Below, piece after piece: positions 35,261 through 44,875 of a stretch of DNA of 64,000 bases. Source of the DNA: Georgenia soli (GTDB taxonomy: Bacteria > Actinomycetota > Actinomycetes > Actinomycetales > Actinomycetaceae); NCBI RefSeq assembly GCF_002563695.1, contig NZ_PDJI01000004.1:3720001-3784000 (forward strand). The letters are read 5' to 3'. Within the stretch, counting starts at the first letter, position 1. Every line of letters starts with the position of its first letter. Below the pieces are notes generated by a model, which did not search any database, was not told where the DNA came from, and saw nothing but the letters and a program-made list of their open reading frames with translations. The position numbers and the translations under genes are program-made.

Positions 35261-36160
35261 ATGGAGATCGGCTTCGCGCTGCCGGTGTCCGGCGCGTGGG
35301 CGACGCCCGGCAACGTCAGCGAGCTGGCCAGACGTGCCGAGGCGCTCGGCTACCGCTCGCTGTGGACGTTCCAGCGTCTCCTCGTCCCCGCCGGGTCCCG
35401 GCTGCCGCCCGTCTACACCAGCGTCCTCGACCCCGTCGTCACGCTGGCCCACGCTGCCGCGGTCACCGACCGGGTCCGGCTGGGCACCGCGATCGTGAAC
35501 ATGCCGTTCCAGCCACCGGTGCTCCTGGCCAAGCAGCTCGCGACGCTTGACGTCCTCTCCGGCGGACGCCTCGACGTCGGGCTCGGGCTGGGCTGGCAGC
35601 CGGAGGAGTTCACCGCCGCCGGGACCCCTTACGAGCGCCGGGGCGCCCGCGCGGAGGAGTACCTTGCCTGCCTGCGGGCCCTCTGGGGCCCCGACCCGGT
35701 GACCTTCAGCGGCCGCCTCTACCAGGTGCCCTCCGCCGTCGTCCTCCCCAAGCCGGTCCAGCAGCCGGCCCCGCCCGTCCTCCTCGGCGGGGCGGCGCCC
35801 CGCGCGCTCGAGCGGGTCGGCCGCCTCGCCGACGGGTGGATCAGCGCCAGCCGCGCGGACCTGACGGACCTGGCGACCTCCATCGGCCTCGTCAGGGACA
35901 GCGCCCGCACGCACGGGCGCGACCCGCACGCGCTGCGGTTCGTGTGCCGCGGGGTGGTCCGCGGCGTCCCGCGCGACGGGCCGCTGACCGGGAGTCTCGA
36001 GGACGTCAGGTCGGACCTCCCGGCGCTGGCGGCCCAGGGTGTCACCGAGCTGTTCGCCGACCTCAACTTCGACCCGGCGATCGGCAGCCCCCGGGCAGAC
36101 CCGGCAGCCGCCGTGCGCCGGGCGCACGAGGTGCTCGAGGCTCTGGCGCCCGAACGCTGA
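35261..36160 (+). CDS. LLM class F420-dependent oxidoreductase (TIGR03619-like)
   Basis: A 299-residue luciferase-like TIM barrel, most similar in pattern to F420-dependent oxidoreductases: MEIGFALPVSG, LARRAEALGYRSLWTFQ, VRLGTAIVNMPFQPPVLLAKQLATLD (split by the strand break) and LDVGLGLGWQPEEF. Two overlapping GGAGGAGGGAG ribosome sites precede the ATG at 35261. It is divergent from the DUF932 gene. The substrate is unknown; use of F420 is inferred from the family. Confidence 0.85.
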   Translation: MEIGFALPVSGAWATPGNVSELARRAEALGYRSLWTFQRLLVPAGSRLPPVYTSVLDPVVTLAHAAAVTDRVRLGTAIVNMPFQPPVLLAKQLATLDVLSGGRLDVGLGLGWQPEEFTAAGTPYERRGARAEEYLACLRALWGPDPVTFSGRLYQVPSAVVLPKPVQQPAPPVLLGGAAPRALERVGRLADGWISASRADLTDLATSIGLVRDSARTHGRDPHALRFVCRGVVRGVPRDGPLTGSLEDVRSDLPALAAQGVTELFADLNFDPAIGSPRADPAAAVRRAHEVLEALAPER

Positions 36161-36332
36161 CGACGCGCAGGTCCAAGGTCCCGCGCGGCGCGCCGACCGG
36201 ACCGGCCCGACGGGAAAACGGTCGGCGAACGCTCAGAACGCCCAGGACCGGTCCGGGCGGTGTGGCACGATGCGACCGGAAGCGGGCGGGGAGGCCCCCG
36301 ACCACGGATCCTGACAAGGCGGGCGCAGCGAC

Positions 36333-37316
36333 GTGACAGCAACCTCGACCGACCCCTCGCCGTCGCCCGCCGTGCCGTACGGGGACGTGCTGGTGGTGTC
36401 GGAGCTCGTCCGCCGCTTCGGGGACCTCACCGCCGTCGACGGCGTCTCCTTCCGCATCGCGCCCGGCGAGACCTACGGGCTGCTCGGCCCCAACGGGGCC
36501 GGGAAGACGACCACGATCTCGATGATCTCCGGGCTCATCTCCGCCGACGCGGGCACCGTCACCGTGGCCGGTCAGCCGATGGGGCAGAACCGCACCGACG
36601 TCAAACGGCACATCGGCCTCGTGCCGCAGGACCTGGCCATCTACCCCGAGCTCACCGGCCGGGAGAACCTCACCTTCTTCGGCCGGCTGCAGGGCCTGCG
36701 CGGCAAGGAGCTGGCCTCCCGCATCGAGACGGTGCTCGACCTCGTCGGGCTGGCGGACCGCGCCAAGGACGCCACCAAGGAGTACTCCGGCGGCATGAAA
36801 CGCCGGCTCAACATCGGCATCGGCCTGCTCCACCGGCCGACGTTGCTCATCCTCGACGAGCCCACCGTCGGCGTGGACCCGCAGTCGCGCAACGCCATCC
36901 TCGAGTCGGTCGAGGCCCTTTCCGTGGAGGGCATGGCGGTCCTGTACACCACGCACTACATGGAGGAGGCGGAGCGCCTCTGCGACCGGATCGCCATCGT
37001 CGACTCCGGGAGGATCCAGGCCGAGGGCACCAGGGACGAGCTGATCCGCCTCGTCGGCGGCGTCGACCGCATCCGGCTGAGCGGCAGCGGCGACACCGCC
37101 GCGGCCGCCGTGACGCTGCGCTCCCTGCCCGCCGTCGAGCGCGTCGACGTCGACCGCCGCCAGCTGCTCCTGACGGTCCACGACGCGCCCACCGCCGTCG
37201 CGGCCGTCGTCACGAGCGCCACGGACGCCGGCATGTCGCTCAGCGACGTCGAGATCACCCGGCCGAACCTCGAGTCGGTCTTCCTCCACCTGACCGGCAA
37301 AGGGCTGCGGGACTGA
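36333..37316 (+). CDS. ABC-2 type exporter ATP-binding protein
   Basis: The ATPase of an exporter, 327 residues. Walker A is GPNGAGKTT near residue 52, the Q-loop follows (GLVPQDLAIYPELTG), the signature is YSGGMKRR, Walker B is LLILDEPTVGVDP, and the switch His is in YTTHYMEEAE. The C-terminal 90 residues are the DUF4162-like regulatory part typical of DrrA/NatA proteins. Start is the GTG at 36333 with only a weak ribosome site. Two permeases follow directly. Confidence 0.92.
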   Translation: MTATSTDPSPSPAVPYGDVLVVSELVRRFGDLTAVDGVSFRIAPGETYGLLGPNGAGKTTTISMISGLISADAGTVTVAGQPMGQNRTDVKRHIGLVPQDLAIYPELTGRENLTFFGRLQGLRGKELASRIETVLDLVGLADRAKDATKEYSGGMKRRLNIGIGLLHRPTLLILDEPTVGVDPQSRNAILESVEALSVEGMAVLYTTHYMEEAERLCDRIAIVDSGRIQAEGTRDELIRLVGGVDRIRLSGSGDTAAAAVTLRSLPAVERVDVDRRQLLLTVHDAPTAVAAVVTSATDAGMSLSDVEITRPNLESVFLHLTGKGLRD

Positions 37317-37318
37317 CC

Positions 37319-38485
37319 ATGGAGCAGCTGTGGACCATGACGGTCTCCGACCTGCGTCAGCGGGTCCGGGACAGGTCGGTCATCATCTTCGCCGTCGTGG
37401 TGCCGCTCGCCCTGATGGTCGTCTTCAACCTCGTCTTCGGCGGCACCGAGGAGCTCGAGCTCGAACCTGTCACCGTGGCCGCCGCCGTCCCGGACGACGA
37501 CGAGCTCGGCAGGGTGGTCGTGGCGGCCCTCGGCGAGGTCGGTGCCCCCGAGGTCACCGTGCAGGACGTCGACGCGGCCGAGGTGCGCGGGCTCGCCGAG
37601 GCGGGCACCGTGCAGCTCGGCATCGTGGTCCCCGAGGGCTTCTCCGAGGCGCTCGCACGGGGCGAGGGGCCGGTGCTGCAGCTCGTCGAGGGAGACGACG
37701 CCGGCATCGAGACCGACATCCTCGTCGCCGTCGTCCAGGGCGTGCTCGACCAGCTCGCCGCCGGCACCGCCGCGGCCGCCGCGGCGGGCGAGCTCGGCCT
37801 GACCCACGAGCAGGTCGCCACGGTCGCCCGGCAGGCCGCGACCGCCGGACCGGCGGTCACGCTCGCCGAGGGCGAGGCGTCCGACGAGCAGCTCAGCGGC
37901 GGCGCCACGCTCGTCGCGGGGCAGGCGGGACTGTTCCTGCTGTTCACCGTGGGTTTCGGGGTCCTGAGTCTCGTGGCCGAGCGCGAGCAGGGGACGCTCG
38001 CCCGGCTCCGGTCCATGCCGATGCGCCCCGGGCTGGTGGTGGCCGCGAAGGCGCTGGTGGGGTTCGTGCTCGGCGTCGTCGCCACCACGGTGCTGCTCGT
38101 GGCCGGCTCACTGATGTTCGGCGTCAACTTCGGGGCACCGCTCGCCGTCGGCGTGCTCGTCGTCTGCGCGGTGACCGCCGCGACGTCCCTCATGCTGGTC
38201 GTCGCCCGCCTGGCGCGCACGGCCGAGCAGGCCAACATCGTCCAGTCCATCCTGGCCATCGCGCTGGGCACGGCGGCCGGGGCCTTCTTCCCGCTGACCG
38301 CGACCGGTGTCGTCGGCCAGCTCCTCGACCTCAACCCGGTCGCCGCCTTCATCCGCGGGCTGGGGATCACCTCGGGCGGCGGAGGTCTCGGCGACATCGG
38401 CGTCCCGGTCGCCTACATGCTCGGCTTCGCCGTCGTGGTCGTCGCCCTCTCCCGGCTCCTGCCGGACCGGGGGAGGGAGCTGTGA
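37319..38485 (+). CDS. ABC-2 type transporter permease
   Basis: A 388-residue permease with one N-terminal transmembrane segment (about 22-42), a large extracytoplasmic region (about 45-200, rich in Ala/Glu/Asp) and five C-terminal helices including GLFLLFTVGFGVLSLVAER and the conserved EREQGTLARLRSMPM loop. This is the long NatB/YhgE-like type. It starts two bases after the ATPase stop and overlaps the next permease by four bases (GTGA). Confidence 0.88.
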   Translation: MEQLWTMTVSDLRQRVRDRSVIIFAVVVPLALMVVFNLVFGGTEELELEPVTVAAAVPDDDELGRVVVAALGEVGAPEVTVQDVDAAEVRGLAEAGTVQLGIVVPEGFSEALARGEGPVLQLVEGDDAGIETDILVAVVQGVLDQLAAGTAAAAAAGELGLTHEQVATVARQAATAGPAVTLAEGEASDEQLSGGATLVAGQAGLFLLFTVGFGVLSLVAEREQGTLARLRSMPMRPGLVVAAKALVGFVLGVVATTVLLVAGSLMFGVNFGAPLAVGVLVVCAVTAATSLMLVVARLARTAEQANIVQSILAIALGTAAGAFFPLTATGVVGQLLDLNPVAAFIRGLGITSGGGGLGDIGVPVAYMLGFAVVVVALSRLLPDRGREL

Positions 38486-39645
38486 GACCCGTCCTGGCGA
38501 TCACCGCCGTCGAGCTGCGGCGCTTCCTGCGCGACCGCTCCAACATCTTCTTCGTCTTCATCTTCCCGCTGGTCCTCGTGCTGGTGATCGGCTCCCAGTT
38601 CGGCGGGGGCGGGTCTCCCGGGCGGGTCGTCCTGGTGGGGGAGGGCAGCGACCTGCGCACGGCCGTCGTCACCGCGCTCGAGGACGACGGCGTGGCGGTC
38701 GCCCTCGCGGCCGCCGACGACGCGCTCGAGCAGGTGGCACGGGGGCGGGCGGACGTCGTCGTCCAGCTCGAGCGGGCGGACGCCGACGCCTTCGCCGCCG
38801 GCGGTGACGTCACCCTCGACGTCGTCGCGAGCTCGCAGGCAGGGGCGCCCGCCACCGTCGAACGGGTCCGGACGGCGGTGCAGGCGGTCACCGTGCAGCA
38901 GGGCCAGCTCGCCGCGCTGACCGCCGCCGGAGCCGACGAGGCGGCGGCGCAGAGCGCCCTCGGACGCGTGGCGGGCGCGCTCGACGAGCCCCGTCTCGAG
39001 GTCGTGGACGTCGACGAGGTGGCGCAGGAGCTGTCCGGCCTCGGTCAGTTCGACGTCGGCGCCGCGTCCCAGGTGCTGCTCTTCGTCTTCCTGATCTCGC
39101 TGGCGGGCTCGACCACCCTCATCCAGGCGCGCCGGTACGGTGTGGTCGGGCGCACGCTGACAGCACCGGTCTCGACGACGCAGCTGCTGGCCGGGCAGGC
39201 CCTGGGAAGGTTCGTCATCGCCCTGTTCCAGGGCGCCTACATCATGGCCGCGACGGCGCTGCTCTTCGGCGTGGACTGGGGGAACCTGTGGCTGTCCGCG
39301 GTGGTGCTGGCGGCGTTCGCGGCGGCCGCGGCCGGCGCCGCGATGCTCCTGGGCTCTCTCCTGGACAACGAGAACGCCGCCGTGGGGGCCGGGATCGGTC
39401 TGGGCCTCGTGCTCGCCGCCCTGGGCGGCGGGATGCTGCCGCTCGAGCTCTTCCCCGACTCGCTGCGGGGCGTCTCCCTGGCCACGCCTCACGCGTGGGC
39501 GTACGAGGCCTTCGCCGAGATCCAGCGCCACGACGGCACGCTGGCCGATGTCGCGCCCCAGCTCGCGGTCCTGCTGGCCATGGCGGTGGCGCTGCTCGGG
39601 ATCGGGTCCTGGGCGTTGCGCCGCAGCCTGTCGCGCGCGATGTAG
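38482..39645 (+). CDS. ABC-2 type transporter permease
   Basis: The second permease of the exporter, 387 residues, with the same layout: helix at about 21-40 (IFFVFIFPLVLVLVIGSQF), a soluble extracytoplasmic region and five C-terminal helices (VLLFVFLISLAGSTTLIQARRYGV split at the loop; NAAVGAGIGLGLVLAALGGG). GTG start overlapping the previous stop. The two permeases likely form a heterodimer with an ATPase dimer. Cargo unknown, possibly a lipid or drug. Confidence 0.88.
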   Translation: MRPVLAITAVELRRFLRDRSNIFFVFIFPLVLVLVIGSQFGGGGSPGRVVLVGEGSDLRTAVVTALEDDGVAVALAAADDALEQVARGRADVVVQLERADADAFAAGGDVTLDVVASSQAGAPATVERVRTAVQAVTVQQGQLAALTAAGADEAAAQSALGRVAGALDEPRLEVVDVDEVAQELSGLGQFDVGAASQVLLFVFLISLAGSTTLIQARRYGVVGRTLTAPVSTTQLLAGQALGRFVIALFQGAYIMAATALLFGVDWGNLWLSAVVLAAFAAAAAGAAMLLGSLLDNENAAVGAGIGLGLVLAALGGGMLPLELFPDSLRGVSLATPHAWAYEAFAEIQRHDGTLADVAPQLAVLLAMAVALLGIGSWALRRSLSRAM

Positions 39646-39677
39646 CCGCCGGCGAGGCGTCGCCGGGGCGCGCACGG

Positions 39678-39713
39678 GGCCGGTGTCGGGGCCGGTGCCG
39701 GGCCCGGTGTCGC
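39678..39713. repeat. 12-bp tandem repeat after the exporter operon
   Basis: GGCCGGTGTCGG, GGCCGGTGCCGG and GCCCGGTGTCGC follow each other 33 bases beyond the permease stop. Confidence 0.7.
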
Positions 39714-39780
39714 GCCGGCTGACGTTCGGGGGCCGCGGCGGTCCTTGGGCGAGCCGGGCGCCGGCTGCGAGACTGCCGCC

Positions 39781-40719
39781 ATGCCGACGACGCAGAAGCT
39801 GCTCCTCCTCGACTCCGCCTCGCTGTACTTCCGCGCCTACTTCGGCGTGCCGGACAGCATCAAGGCGCCCGACGGGACCCCCGTCAACGCCGTGCGCGGG
39901 TTCCTGGACATGATCGCGCAGCTCGTGGGGGACCGGCGGCCCTCCCGCCTGGTCGCCTGCTGGGACGACGACTGGCGGCCCGCTTTCCGGGTCGCTGCCA
40001 TCCCGTCCTACAAGGAGCACCGGCTCGCGGCCGACGGCGGCGAGGAGGTGCCCGCCGCGCTGACGGCGCAGGTGCCGGTCATCGTCGAGGCGCTGGAGGC
40101 GCTCGGCATCGCACGGCTGGGGGCGCCGGGGTACGAGGCGGACGACGTCATCGGAACGCTCGTCGCCCGTGAGGTGGCGGCGGAGGACGGCCGGCGTGCC
40201 CAGGTCGAGGTCGTGACGGGGGACCGGGACCTCTTCCAGCTCGTCGACGACGAGGCCGGGGTCAGCGTGCTGTACCCCGTCAAGGGCGTCAAGAACCTGC
40301 AGGTGGTGGACCAGGCGGCGCTCCAGGAGCGCTACGGCGTGCCCACCGGCACCGCCTACGCCGACATGGCCACCCTGCGCGGGGACCCGAGCGACGGTCT
40401 CCCGGGGGTGCCCGGCGTGGGGGAGAAGACCGCCGCGTCGCTGCTGCGCAAGCACGGCACCCTCGCCGGTGTGCTGGCCGCGGTCGAGGCGGGCGAGGTC
40501 AGCGCCTCGCAGCAGGCGAAGTTCCGGTCGGCCTGGGACTACCTCGCCGTCGCCCCGACCGTCGTCCAGGTGGCCCGTGACGCACCGGTCGCCGAGGTGG
40601 ACGACACGCTGCCGGACACACCCGCGGACCCCGACGCCGTCGTCGCGCTCGCCGAGCGCTGGAACCTCGGGTCATCCATGGCGCGGCTGGTCGACGCCCT
40701 CACCCGGGTCGGCGCCTGA
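39781..40719 (+). CDS. 5'-3' exonuclease (PolA N-terminal-type)
   Basis: A stand-alone flap/5'-nuclease of 312 residues. The metal-binding acids are in place: LLLDSASLYFRAYFG (Asp), VACWDDDWRPAFR, YEADDVIGTL and VVTGDRDLFQLVDD, with the helix-hairpin-helix LPGVPGVGEKTAASLL downstream. There is no polymerase domain, as in the extra exonucleases of actinobacteria. The last 48 bases overlap the convergent IclR gene. Confidence 0.9.
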   Translation: MPTTQKLLLLDSASLYFRAYFGVPDSIKAPDGTPVNAVRGFLDMIAQLVGDRRPSRLVACWDDDWRPAFRVAAIPSYKEHRLAADGGEEVPAALTAQVPVIVEALEALGIARLGAPGYEADDVIGTLVAREVAAEDGRRAQVEVVTGDRDLFQLVDDEAGVSVLYPVKGVKNLQVVDQAALQERYGVPTGTAYADMATLRGDPSDGLPGVPGVGEKTAASLLRKHGTLAGVLAAVEAGEVSASQQAKFRSAWDYLAVAPTVVQVARDAPVAEVDDTLPDTPADPDAVVALAERWNLGSSMARLVDALTRVGA

Positions 40720-41499
40720 GGGACGTCGCGACGCCTCCGCGAGCCACAGCTCCGCGCGCGCCTGCGCGCAGGTCTCCACCAGCACCGAGGTGATCTTCGA
40801 GGCGTCCGCACCGGTGAAGCGGGTGGTCGGGACCGCGACCGTCAGCGCTGCGCGGGGCTCGCCCGCGGCCGTGCCCAGCGACGCGCCCAGCGCCGCCACA
40901 CCGGGCTCGCTCTCCTCCTGGTTGAAGCCGAACCGCTGGGAGCGAACCCGCTCCAGCTCGGCGGAGAGCTCCGCCAGCGTCTTCACGTGCCCGCCCGGCC
41001 ACGGCCGCAGGCCGCCGGCATGGAGCGTGGCGAGGGCGTCGGGCGAGAGCTCGGCGAGCATCGCCTTGCCGCCGGAGGTCGTGTACGCCGGCATCCGCGT
41101 CCCCACCCGCAACCCGACCCGCAGGGTCTGCTCGCTCTCGATGCCGTCGACGAAGCGCACGTCCGCCCCGCTGAGCACCATGAGGTGCACGGTCTCGTCC
41201 AGCTCCTCGTAGAGGGTGGCCAGGTACGGCCGCAGCCGCCGGATGATCTCCGGGATCCCGGCCGCCCGCGGGGGCGGCACGACGAGCTCCGGACCCGCTT
41301 CGTAGAGACGCTTGTCCCCCTGCACCGCCCAGCCGCGGTGCCCGAGCGTGGACAGCAGCCGGTGCGCGGACGAGGGCGCCACCCCCAGCTCGTGCGCCGC
41401 CTCGGTCACGCTCAGCCGCCCCCTGTCGCGCAGCAGGCTCAGCAGCTGGAGGGCACGGTCGACCGCCTCGATGCGGTACGGGTCGCTTTTCTGCACCAC
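40672..41499 (-). CDS. IclR family transcriptional regulator of gentisate genes
   Basis: A 275-residue regulator with an N-terminal winged helix (RALQLLSLLRDRGRLSVTEAA; LGVAPSSAHRLLSTL) and a C-terminal IclR ligand-binding domain (about 90-250; DETVHLMVLSGADVRFVDG; PAYTTSGGKAMLAEL; FGFNQEESEPGVAALG). It is transcribed away from the 3-hydroxybenzoate operon from a shared 111-base gap, the usual place for the pathway regulator. A TACGCT -10 element lies 7 bases before the GTG, suggesting leaderless translation. Inducer probably gentisate or 3-hydroxybenzoate (inferred). Confidence 0.9.
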   Translation of the reverse strand: MVQKSDPYRIEAVDRALQLLSLLRDRGRLSVTEAAHELGVAPSSAHRLLSTLGHRGWAVQGDKRLYEAGPELVVPPPRAAGIPEIIRRLRPYLATLYEELDETVHLMVLSGADVRFVDGIESEQTLRVGLRVGTRMPAYTTSGGKAMLAELSPDALATLHAGGLRPWPGGHVKTLAELSAELERVRSQRFGFNQEESEPGVAALGASLGTAAGEPRAALTVAVPTTRFTGADASKITSVLVETCAQARAELWLAEASRRPSGADPGEGVDQPRHG

Positions 41500-41610
41500 G
41501 GAATGAGCGTAGCGCGATCTTGCACACAGTGGAAGCGGCGGGCTAGCGTCGGCCCATCATGTGACACCCACCACGGGGTCACCCGAGGACAGTGAGCAAG
41601 GAGGCGGACC
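41500..41610. promoter_or_regulatory. Divergent promoter region of iclR-like gene and gentisate operon
   Basis: On the plus strand TTGCAC (41520-41525), an 18-base spacer and TAGCGT (41544-41549) form a likely promoter for the catabolic operon. On the minus strand TACGCT (41511-41506) fits an iclR -10. GTGAC (41561) and GTCAC (41578) form an inverted pair downstream. The IclR operator itself is not obvious. Confidence 0.5.
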
Positions 41611-42879
41611 GTGTCCACGGATCAGGTCATCATCGCCGGCGGCGGCATCGGCGGGCTGGGGGCGGCGCTCATGCTTGCCCGCAAGGGGGTGCGGGTGACG
41701 GTGCTGGAACGTGCACCGGAGTTCGCGGAGGTCGGGGCGGGCCTGCAGCTGGCCCCCAACATCACGCGGATGCTCGACGAGGTCGGTGTCCTGGAGAAGA
41801 TCCTGCCGCTGTCCGTCCAGCCGAAGCGCCTGGTGTTCATGAATGCGGTGACGGGGGAGAAGCTCACCCACCTCGACCTGCTCGACGCCCGGGAGCGGTA
41901 CGGCGCCCCGTACATCGTGCTGCACCGCAGCGACCTCCTCGACGCCCTCCGCGACGCGGCCGAGGCCGAGCCGAACGTCGTGCTGCGCACCAACCACGAG
42001 GTCACCGAGGTCGAGGACGCCGGCGAGCACGTCGTCGTCCGCTGCGCCAACGGTTCCGAGCTGACCGGCCAGCTGCTGGTCGGGGCGGACGGGCTGCACT
42101 CGGTGGTCCGCAGGGAGATCGTCGAGGACGAGCCGGTCCCCTCCGGCTACGTGGCCTACCGCGGGGCCGTCCCGGTCGAGGACGTCGACCGCCGGATGGA
42201 CATGGACGACGTCGTCGTCTGGATGGGCCCGGGCCTGCACCTGGTCCAGTACCCCGTCCGCGCCGGCAAGCTCTACAACCAGGTCGCCGTCTTCCGCAGC
42301 CAGGAGTTCCTGGAGGGCAAGGAGGACTGGGGGACCCCGGAGGAGCTCGACCGCACCTACTCCGGCATGTGCGAGGCCGTCCGGGTGGCGATCCCGTCGC
42401 TCGGACGCATCAAGCGCTGGCCGATGGCCGACCGCGAGCCGCTGGACACCTGGACGAAGGGGCGCGTCACCCTGCTCGGCGACGCCGCCCACGCCATGCT
42501 GCAGTACCTCGCCCAGGGCGCCGGGCAGTCGCTGCTCGACGGCTCGGCGATCTCCACGGCCCTGTCCGGTCTCGGCGAGGGCGAGTGGGTCTCCGACGAC
42601 GTCGACCGTGCGCTGGCCGCGTACGAGTCCGAGCGCGTGGCCGCGGCCGGCCACGTCCAGTCCACCGCGCGAGTGTGGGGCGACATCTGGCACGTGGACT
42701 CGCACGTGCCGATGATCCTGCGCGACGAGGCCTTCCGCCGTCGCGACGTCTACGACTACCACCTCGTGGACTGGCTCTACGGCCCGGTCCGCGACGGTGC
42801 GGACGACGCACCGCCGGCTGGCCCCGCGGGCGACCACGTCCCCGCCGAGCCCACCTCCGCCGCCCCCGCCCACGCCTGA
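41611..42879 (+). CDS. FAD-dependent 3-hydroxybenzoate 6-monooxygenase
   Basis: Hydroxylates 3-hydroxybenzoate to gentisate using NADH and oxygen (422 residues). FAD motifs: IIAGGGIGGLGAALML at the N-terminus, GADGLHSVVR in the middle, and LLGDAAHAMLQYLAQGAGQSLLDG, whose AMxQYxAQGAxQ pattern is typical of the salicylate/3-hydroxybenzoate hydroxylase group. AAGGAGG lies 6 bases before the GTG. The specificity assignment rests on the three gentisate-pathway genes that follow. The last 25 residues are an Ala/Pro-rich tail. Confidence 0.88.
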   Translation: MSTDQVIIAGGGIGGLGAALMLARKGVRVTVLERAPEFAEVGAGLQLAPNITRMLDEVGVLEKILPLSVQPKRLVFMNAVTGEKLTHLDLLDARERYGAPYIVLHRSDLLDALRDAAEAEPNVVLRTNHEVTEVEDAGEHVVVRCANGSELTGQLLVGADGLHSVVRREIVEDEPVPSGYVAYRGAVPVEDVDRRMDMDDVVVWMGPGLHLVQYPVRAGKLYNQVAVFRSQEFLEGKEDWGTPEELDRTYSGMCEAVRVAIPSLGRIKRWPMADREPLDTWTKGRVTLLGDAAHAMLQYLAQGAGQSLLDGSAISTALSGLGEGEWVSDDVDRALAAYESERVAAAGHVQSTARVWGDIWHVDSHVPMILRDEAFRRRDVYDYHLVDWLYGPVRDGADDAPPAGPAGDHVPAEPTSAAPAHA

Positions 42880-42899
42880 GAGACGAAGGAGTCGAGAAG

Positions 42900-44015
42900 A
42901 TGACCACGACAGACCAGCCGCTCGAGCACGGCGACGTCGAGAACGCGATGCAGCCCGAGGACACCCCCGAGCTGCGCGAGCTCTACGCCGCGTTCGAGGC
43001 CAACCACATGGTCCCGCTGTGGACCCAGCTGGGCGACCTCATGCCGACCCACCCGGCGCCGCGGGCCGTGCCGCACGTGTGGAAGTGGTCGACGCTCTAC
43101 CCGCTCGCGCAGAAGTCCGGCGACCTGGTGCCGGTCGGCCGCGGGGGTGAGCGGCGCGCCATCGGGCTGGCCAACCCCGGTCTCGGGGGACCGACGTACA
43201 TCTCCCCGACGCTGTGGGCGGCCATCCAGTACCTCGGTCCCAAGGAGACGGCTCCGGAGCACCGTCACTCCCAGAACGCCTTCCGCTTCGTCGTGGAGGG
43301 CGAGGGGGTGTGGACCGTCGTGAACGGCGACCCGGTGCGCATGTCACGCGGTGACCTGCTGCTGACCCCGGGCTGGAACTTCCACGGTCACCACAACGAG
43401 ACGGACCGGCCGATGGCCTGGATCGACGGCCTGGACATCCCGTTCTCCTACACGAACGACGTCGGCTTCTTCGAGTTCGGCTCCGAGCGCGTGACGGACT
43501 ACGCGACGCCGAACTTCTCCCGCGGCGAGCGCCTGTGGTGCCACCCCGGCCTGCGTCCGCTCTCCGGCCTGCAGAACACCGTGTCCTCGCCCATCGGCGC
43601 TTACCGGTGGGAGCACACCGACCGCGCGCTGACCGAGCAGCTGCTGCTGGAGGAGGAGGGGCAGCCGGCGACCGTCGAGCAGGGCCACGCGGCCGTGCGC
43701 TACGTCAACCCCACCACCGGCGGTGACGTCATGCCGACCATCCGGGCGGAGTTCCACCGCCTGCGCGCGGGCACCGCCACGGCGACGCGGCGCGAGGTCG
43801 GCTCGACCGTCTTCCAGGTCTTCGAGGGCTCCGGCTCCGTCGCCATGGACGGCACCGAGCACCAGCTCGAGATCGGCGACATGTTCGTGATCCCGTCCTG
43901 GGTCTCCTGGTCGCTGCAGGCCGACACCCAGTTCGACCTGTTCCGTTTCTCCGACGCGCCGATCATGGAGCGTCTGCACTTCAACCGCACGTACATCGAG
44001 GGAGCCGACCGATGA
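42900..44015 (+). CDS. Gentisate 1,2-dioxygenase
   Basis: A bicupin ring-cleaving dioxygenase (371 residues) that opens gentisate to maleylpyruvate with Fe(II). The first cupin carries the iron histidines in PEHRHSQNAFRFVVEGEG and the distal His in GWNFHGHHNE; the second cupin (about 275-355) lacks a complete iron site, as usual. AAGGAG precedes the ATG at 42900. The stop overlaps the hydrolase start by four bases. Confidence 0.93.
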   Translation: MTTTDQPLEHGDVENAMQPEDTPELRELYAAFEANHMVPLWTQLGDLMPTHPAPRAVPHVWKWSTLYPLAQKSGDLVPVGRGGERRAIGLANPGLGGPTYISPTLWAAIQYLGPKETAPEHRHSQNAFRFVVEGEGVWTVVNGDPVRMSRGDLLLTPGWNFHGHHNETDRPMAWIDGLDIPFSYTNDVGFFEFGSERVTDYATPNFSRGERLWCHPGLRPLSGLQNTVSSPIGAYRWEHTDRALTEQLLLEEEGQPATVEQGHAAVRYVNPTTGGDVMPTIRAEFHRLRAGTATATRREVGSTVFQVFEGSGSVAMDGTEHQLEIGDMFVIPSWVSWSLQADTQFDLFRFSDAPIMERLHFNRTYIEGADR

Positions 44016-44875
44016 AGCTGACCACCCTGCGCACCGCCTCCGGGACCGTTGCCGCCCGAGTCGACGGTGTGAAGGCCGTCGAGCTGACGGGCTTCACCGA
44101 CGTCGCCGACCTCCTGCGCCGCGGCGACCTGACCGCCGTCGCGGGGGCCACGGGCCCCGAGCACGACCTGGCGACGGCGGACCTCGCCCCCGTGGTGACC
44201 ACGCCCGGCAAGATCGTGTGCGTCGGCCTGAACTACCGCAACCACATCCTCGAGATGGGGCGGGAGCTGCCCGAGTACCCGACGCTGTTCACCAAGTTCC
44301 CCGAGTCCCTCATCGGCCCGCGCGAGCCGATCCAGGTGCCGCCGGAGTCGGACAAGATCGACTGGGAGGGCGAGCTCGCCGTCGTCGTCGGGAAGAGCGT
44401 GCGCCGGGCCGACGCCGCCCAGGCGGAGGCTGCGATCGCCGGCTACACGATCATGAACGACATCACCATGCGCGACTACCAGTACCGCAGCCCGCAGTGG
44501 TTCCAGGGCAAGGCGTGGGAGAGCTCCACCCCGCTGGGCCCGGTGCTCGTCACCCCGGACGAGCTGCCCGCCGACGCCGAGCTCGTCACCCGCCTGGACG
44601 GGGAGGAGATGCAGCGCACCCGCATCGACGACCTCGTCTTCGACGCCGTCGCGCTCGTGCGGTACATCTCGACCATCTTCACCCTCAACCCCGGCGACGT
44701 CATCGCCACCGGCACGCCGGGCGGCGTGGGGCACGCGCGCAAGCCTGGCCGGTACATCAGCCCCGGCCAGACCGTGTCCGTCTCCATCGACGGCATCGGT
44801 GAGGTGGTGAACGTCGCGGTGGCGGAGAACGTCGCCGGGGCCGCCGAGAAGTCCCCGGCCACGGTGGGCGCATGA
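44012..44875 (+). CDS. Fumarylpyruvate hydrolase (FAH family)
   Basis: Cleaves fumarylpyruvate to fumarate and pyruvate, the last step of the gentisate pathway (287 residues). FAH-family features: KIVCVGLNYRNHILEMG, LFTKFPESLIGP, DWEGELAVVVGK (metal-binding Glu residues) and GDVIATGTPGGVGHAR. ATGA overlaps link it to the genes on both sides. Direct maleylpyruvate hydrolysis is less likely because an isomerase gene follows. Confidence 0.92.
   Translation: MKLTTLRTASGTVAARVDGVKAVELTGFTDVADLLRRGDLTAVAGATGPEHDLATADLAPVVTTPGKIVCVGLNYRNHILEMGRELPEYPTLFTKFPESLIGPREPIQVPPESDKIDWEGELAVVVGKSVRRADAAQAEAAIAGYTIMNDITMRDYQYRSPQWFQGKAWESSTPLGPVLVTPDELPADAELVTRLDGEEMQRTRIDDLVFDAVALVRYISTIFTLNPGDVIATGTPGGVGHARKPGRYISPGQTVSVSIDGIGEVVNVAVAENVAGAAEKSPATVGA

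Noticed and set aside
41561..41582. Crp site before the gentisate operon (TGTGAC ... GTCAC)
   Set aside because: Half-sites are about 12 bases apart rather than 6, so they do not fit the Crp/GlxR geometry.
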